NCBI RefSeq assembly: GCF_036488675.1
Contig: NZ_CP133152.1
Span: forward strand, 1,054,001 to 1,118,000
Reading direction: 5' to 3'
DNA: 64,000 nucleotides
Source: Sinorhizobium chiapasense
Lineage (GTDB): Bacteria > Pseudomonadota > Alphaproteobacteria > Rhizobiales > Rhizobiaceae
The translations under genes and the position numbers were made by a program. The notes beneath the pieces were generated by a model. The model worked only from the letters and a program-made list of their open reading frames with translations. It searched no databases and had not been told where the DNA came from. Each line of letters begins with the position of its first letter. Position 1 is the stretch's first letter. Below are positions 63,632 to 64,000 of the stretch, piece by piece.

Positions 63632-64000
63632 CTATGTCTTACGAAGATAGATGCCGCTTCCGGGATCATTAAGAGAGCCAAGGGGCGTCTTTTTTATTTT
63701 TTCAGTCCGACTTTTCCAAAAATAATCGTTAAAGAACAATATTTTAAAACGATTGTTATACATCAAAAAAGCGCGTAGAGCATACATCTCATTCCAAGAT
63801 CTATTATTTTCTCTTATCCAAACCTCTGGGTACTCCCAGCCTGCGAATATATCGTGGAAATGCACTATAACCCCAGGCTGGAGAGCAGGTAATATTTCAA
63901 AAAACTCGTGGCTGACATCTGACCCCGTCTTCATGATATGGGATGAGTCTATAAAAAGAATATCGTTTGCTTTCATAGACTCGAAAACGTCAGGATCAAC
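63632..64000 (-). CDS. Class I SAM-dependent methyltransferase-like protein, C-terminal part (runs off the window)
   Basis: The minus-strand frame is open to the right edge, so the N terminus is missing. Visible: NDILFIDSSHIMKTGSDVSH, EFFEILPALQPGVIVHFHDI and FAGWEYPEVWIRENNRSWNE, the pattern of Methyltransf_24-like enzymes (acidic DSSH and HFHDI loops). Low GC compared with manC, and convergent with it. Probably methylates a sugar of the polymer. Confidence 0.75.
   Translation of the reverse strand, partial: VDPDVFESMKANDILFIDSSHIMKTGSDVSHEFFEILPALQPGVIVHFHDIFAGWEYPEVWIRENNRSWNEMYALRAFLMYNNRFKILFFNDYFWKSRTEKIKKTPLGSLNDPGSGIYLRKT

Noticed and set aside
1..64000. CRISPR arrays, tRNA or rRNA genes
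   Set aside because: No regularly spaced repeats, cloverleaf-like segments or rRNA-like sequence were noticed on either strand.

Overview
The window looks like a replicon segment, probably accessory, from a fast-growing rhizobial alphaproteobacterium, most likely Sinorhizobium/Ensifer. Supporting signs are high GC, ATGA/TGATG-coupled operons, a PuuE-UraD fusion, ExoF- and ExoY-like exopolysaccharide proteins, IS66 and IS630 elements, and a palindromic intergenic repeat of a type I associate with Sinorhizobium. No rRNA, tRNA or CRISPR array was seen. The species assignment is inference.

Region 1 (1-10.3 kb) starts with the 3' part of treY (trehalose synthesis), a quinone oxidoreductase and an HxlR regulator. 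A purine catabolism block follows: xdhC-xdhB-xdhA-uraH on the minus strand and puuE::uraD-allA on the plus strand, divergent from a promoter region with a perfect AATTGTC-N6-GACAATT dyad. Together they take hypoxanthine/xanthine to urate and process 5-hydroxyisourate down to glyoxylate plus urea. Urate oxidase and the allantoate-to-ureidoglycolate step are not in the window. An AzgA-type purine permease lies at 23-24.4 kb.

Region 2 (10.3-22.7 kb) holds a peptide/nickel-type ABC transporter, one permease of which carries a one-base frameshift, and an EamA exporter. Next comes a catabolic cluster: sialidase-like protein, PdxA2, DapA/NanA-like aldolase and iron-dependent dehydrogenase on plus; a four-carbon acid-sugar kinase and FadR-type GntR regulator on minus. 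Kinase plus PdxA2 is the known D-threonate/D-erythronate pair. Its combination with a sialidase-like protein and a pyruvate-dependent aldolase points to a pathway whose substrate I cannot name.

Region 3 (24.8 kb to the end) is a surface polysaccharide locus of the Wzx/Wzy type. It contains O-acylation genes (MBOAT, two SGNH proteins, DUF5989), a pectate-lyase-like protein, an ExoF-like export protein, rmlACBD for dTDP-L-rhamnose, a Wzx flippase, and a six-gene minus-strand operon for an acylated amino sugar (two aminotransferases, two hexapeptide acyltransferases, an oxidoreductase, an epimerase). It also has four glycosyltransferase-type genes, an ExoY-like initiating transferase, a Wzy-like polymerase, a putative glycoside hydrolase, and manB/manC-type genes for GDP-mannose. 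Two LuxR-type regulators with degenerate receiver domains sit inside it. The 48.7-60 kb part is gene-poor and AT-richer, with decayed IS630/IS66 pieces and one intact IS66 element bounded by an 8-bp target duplication.
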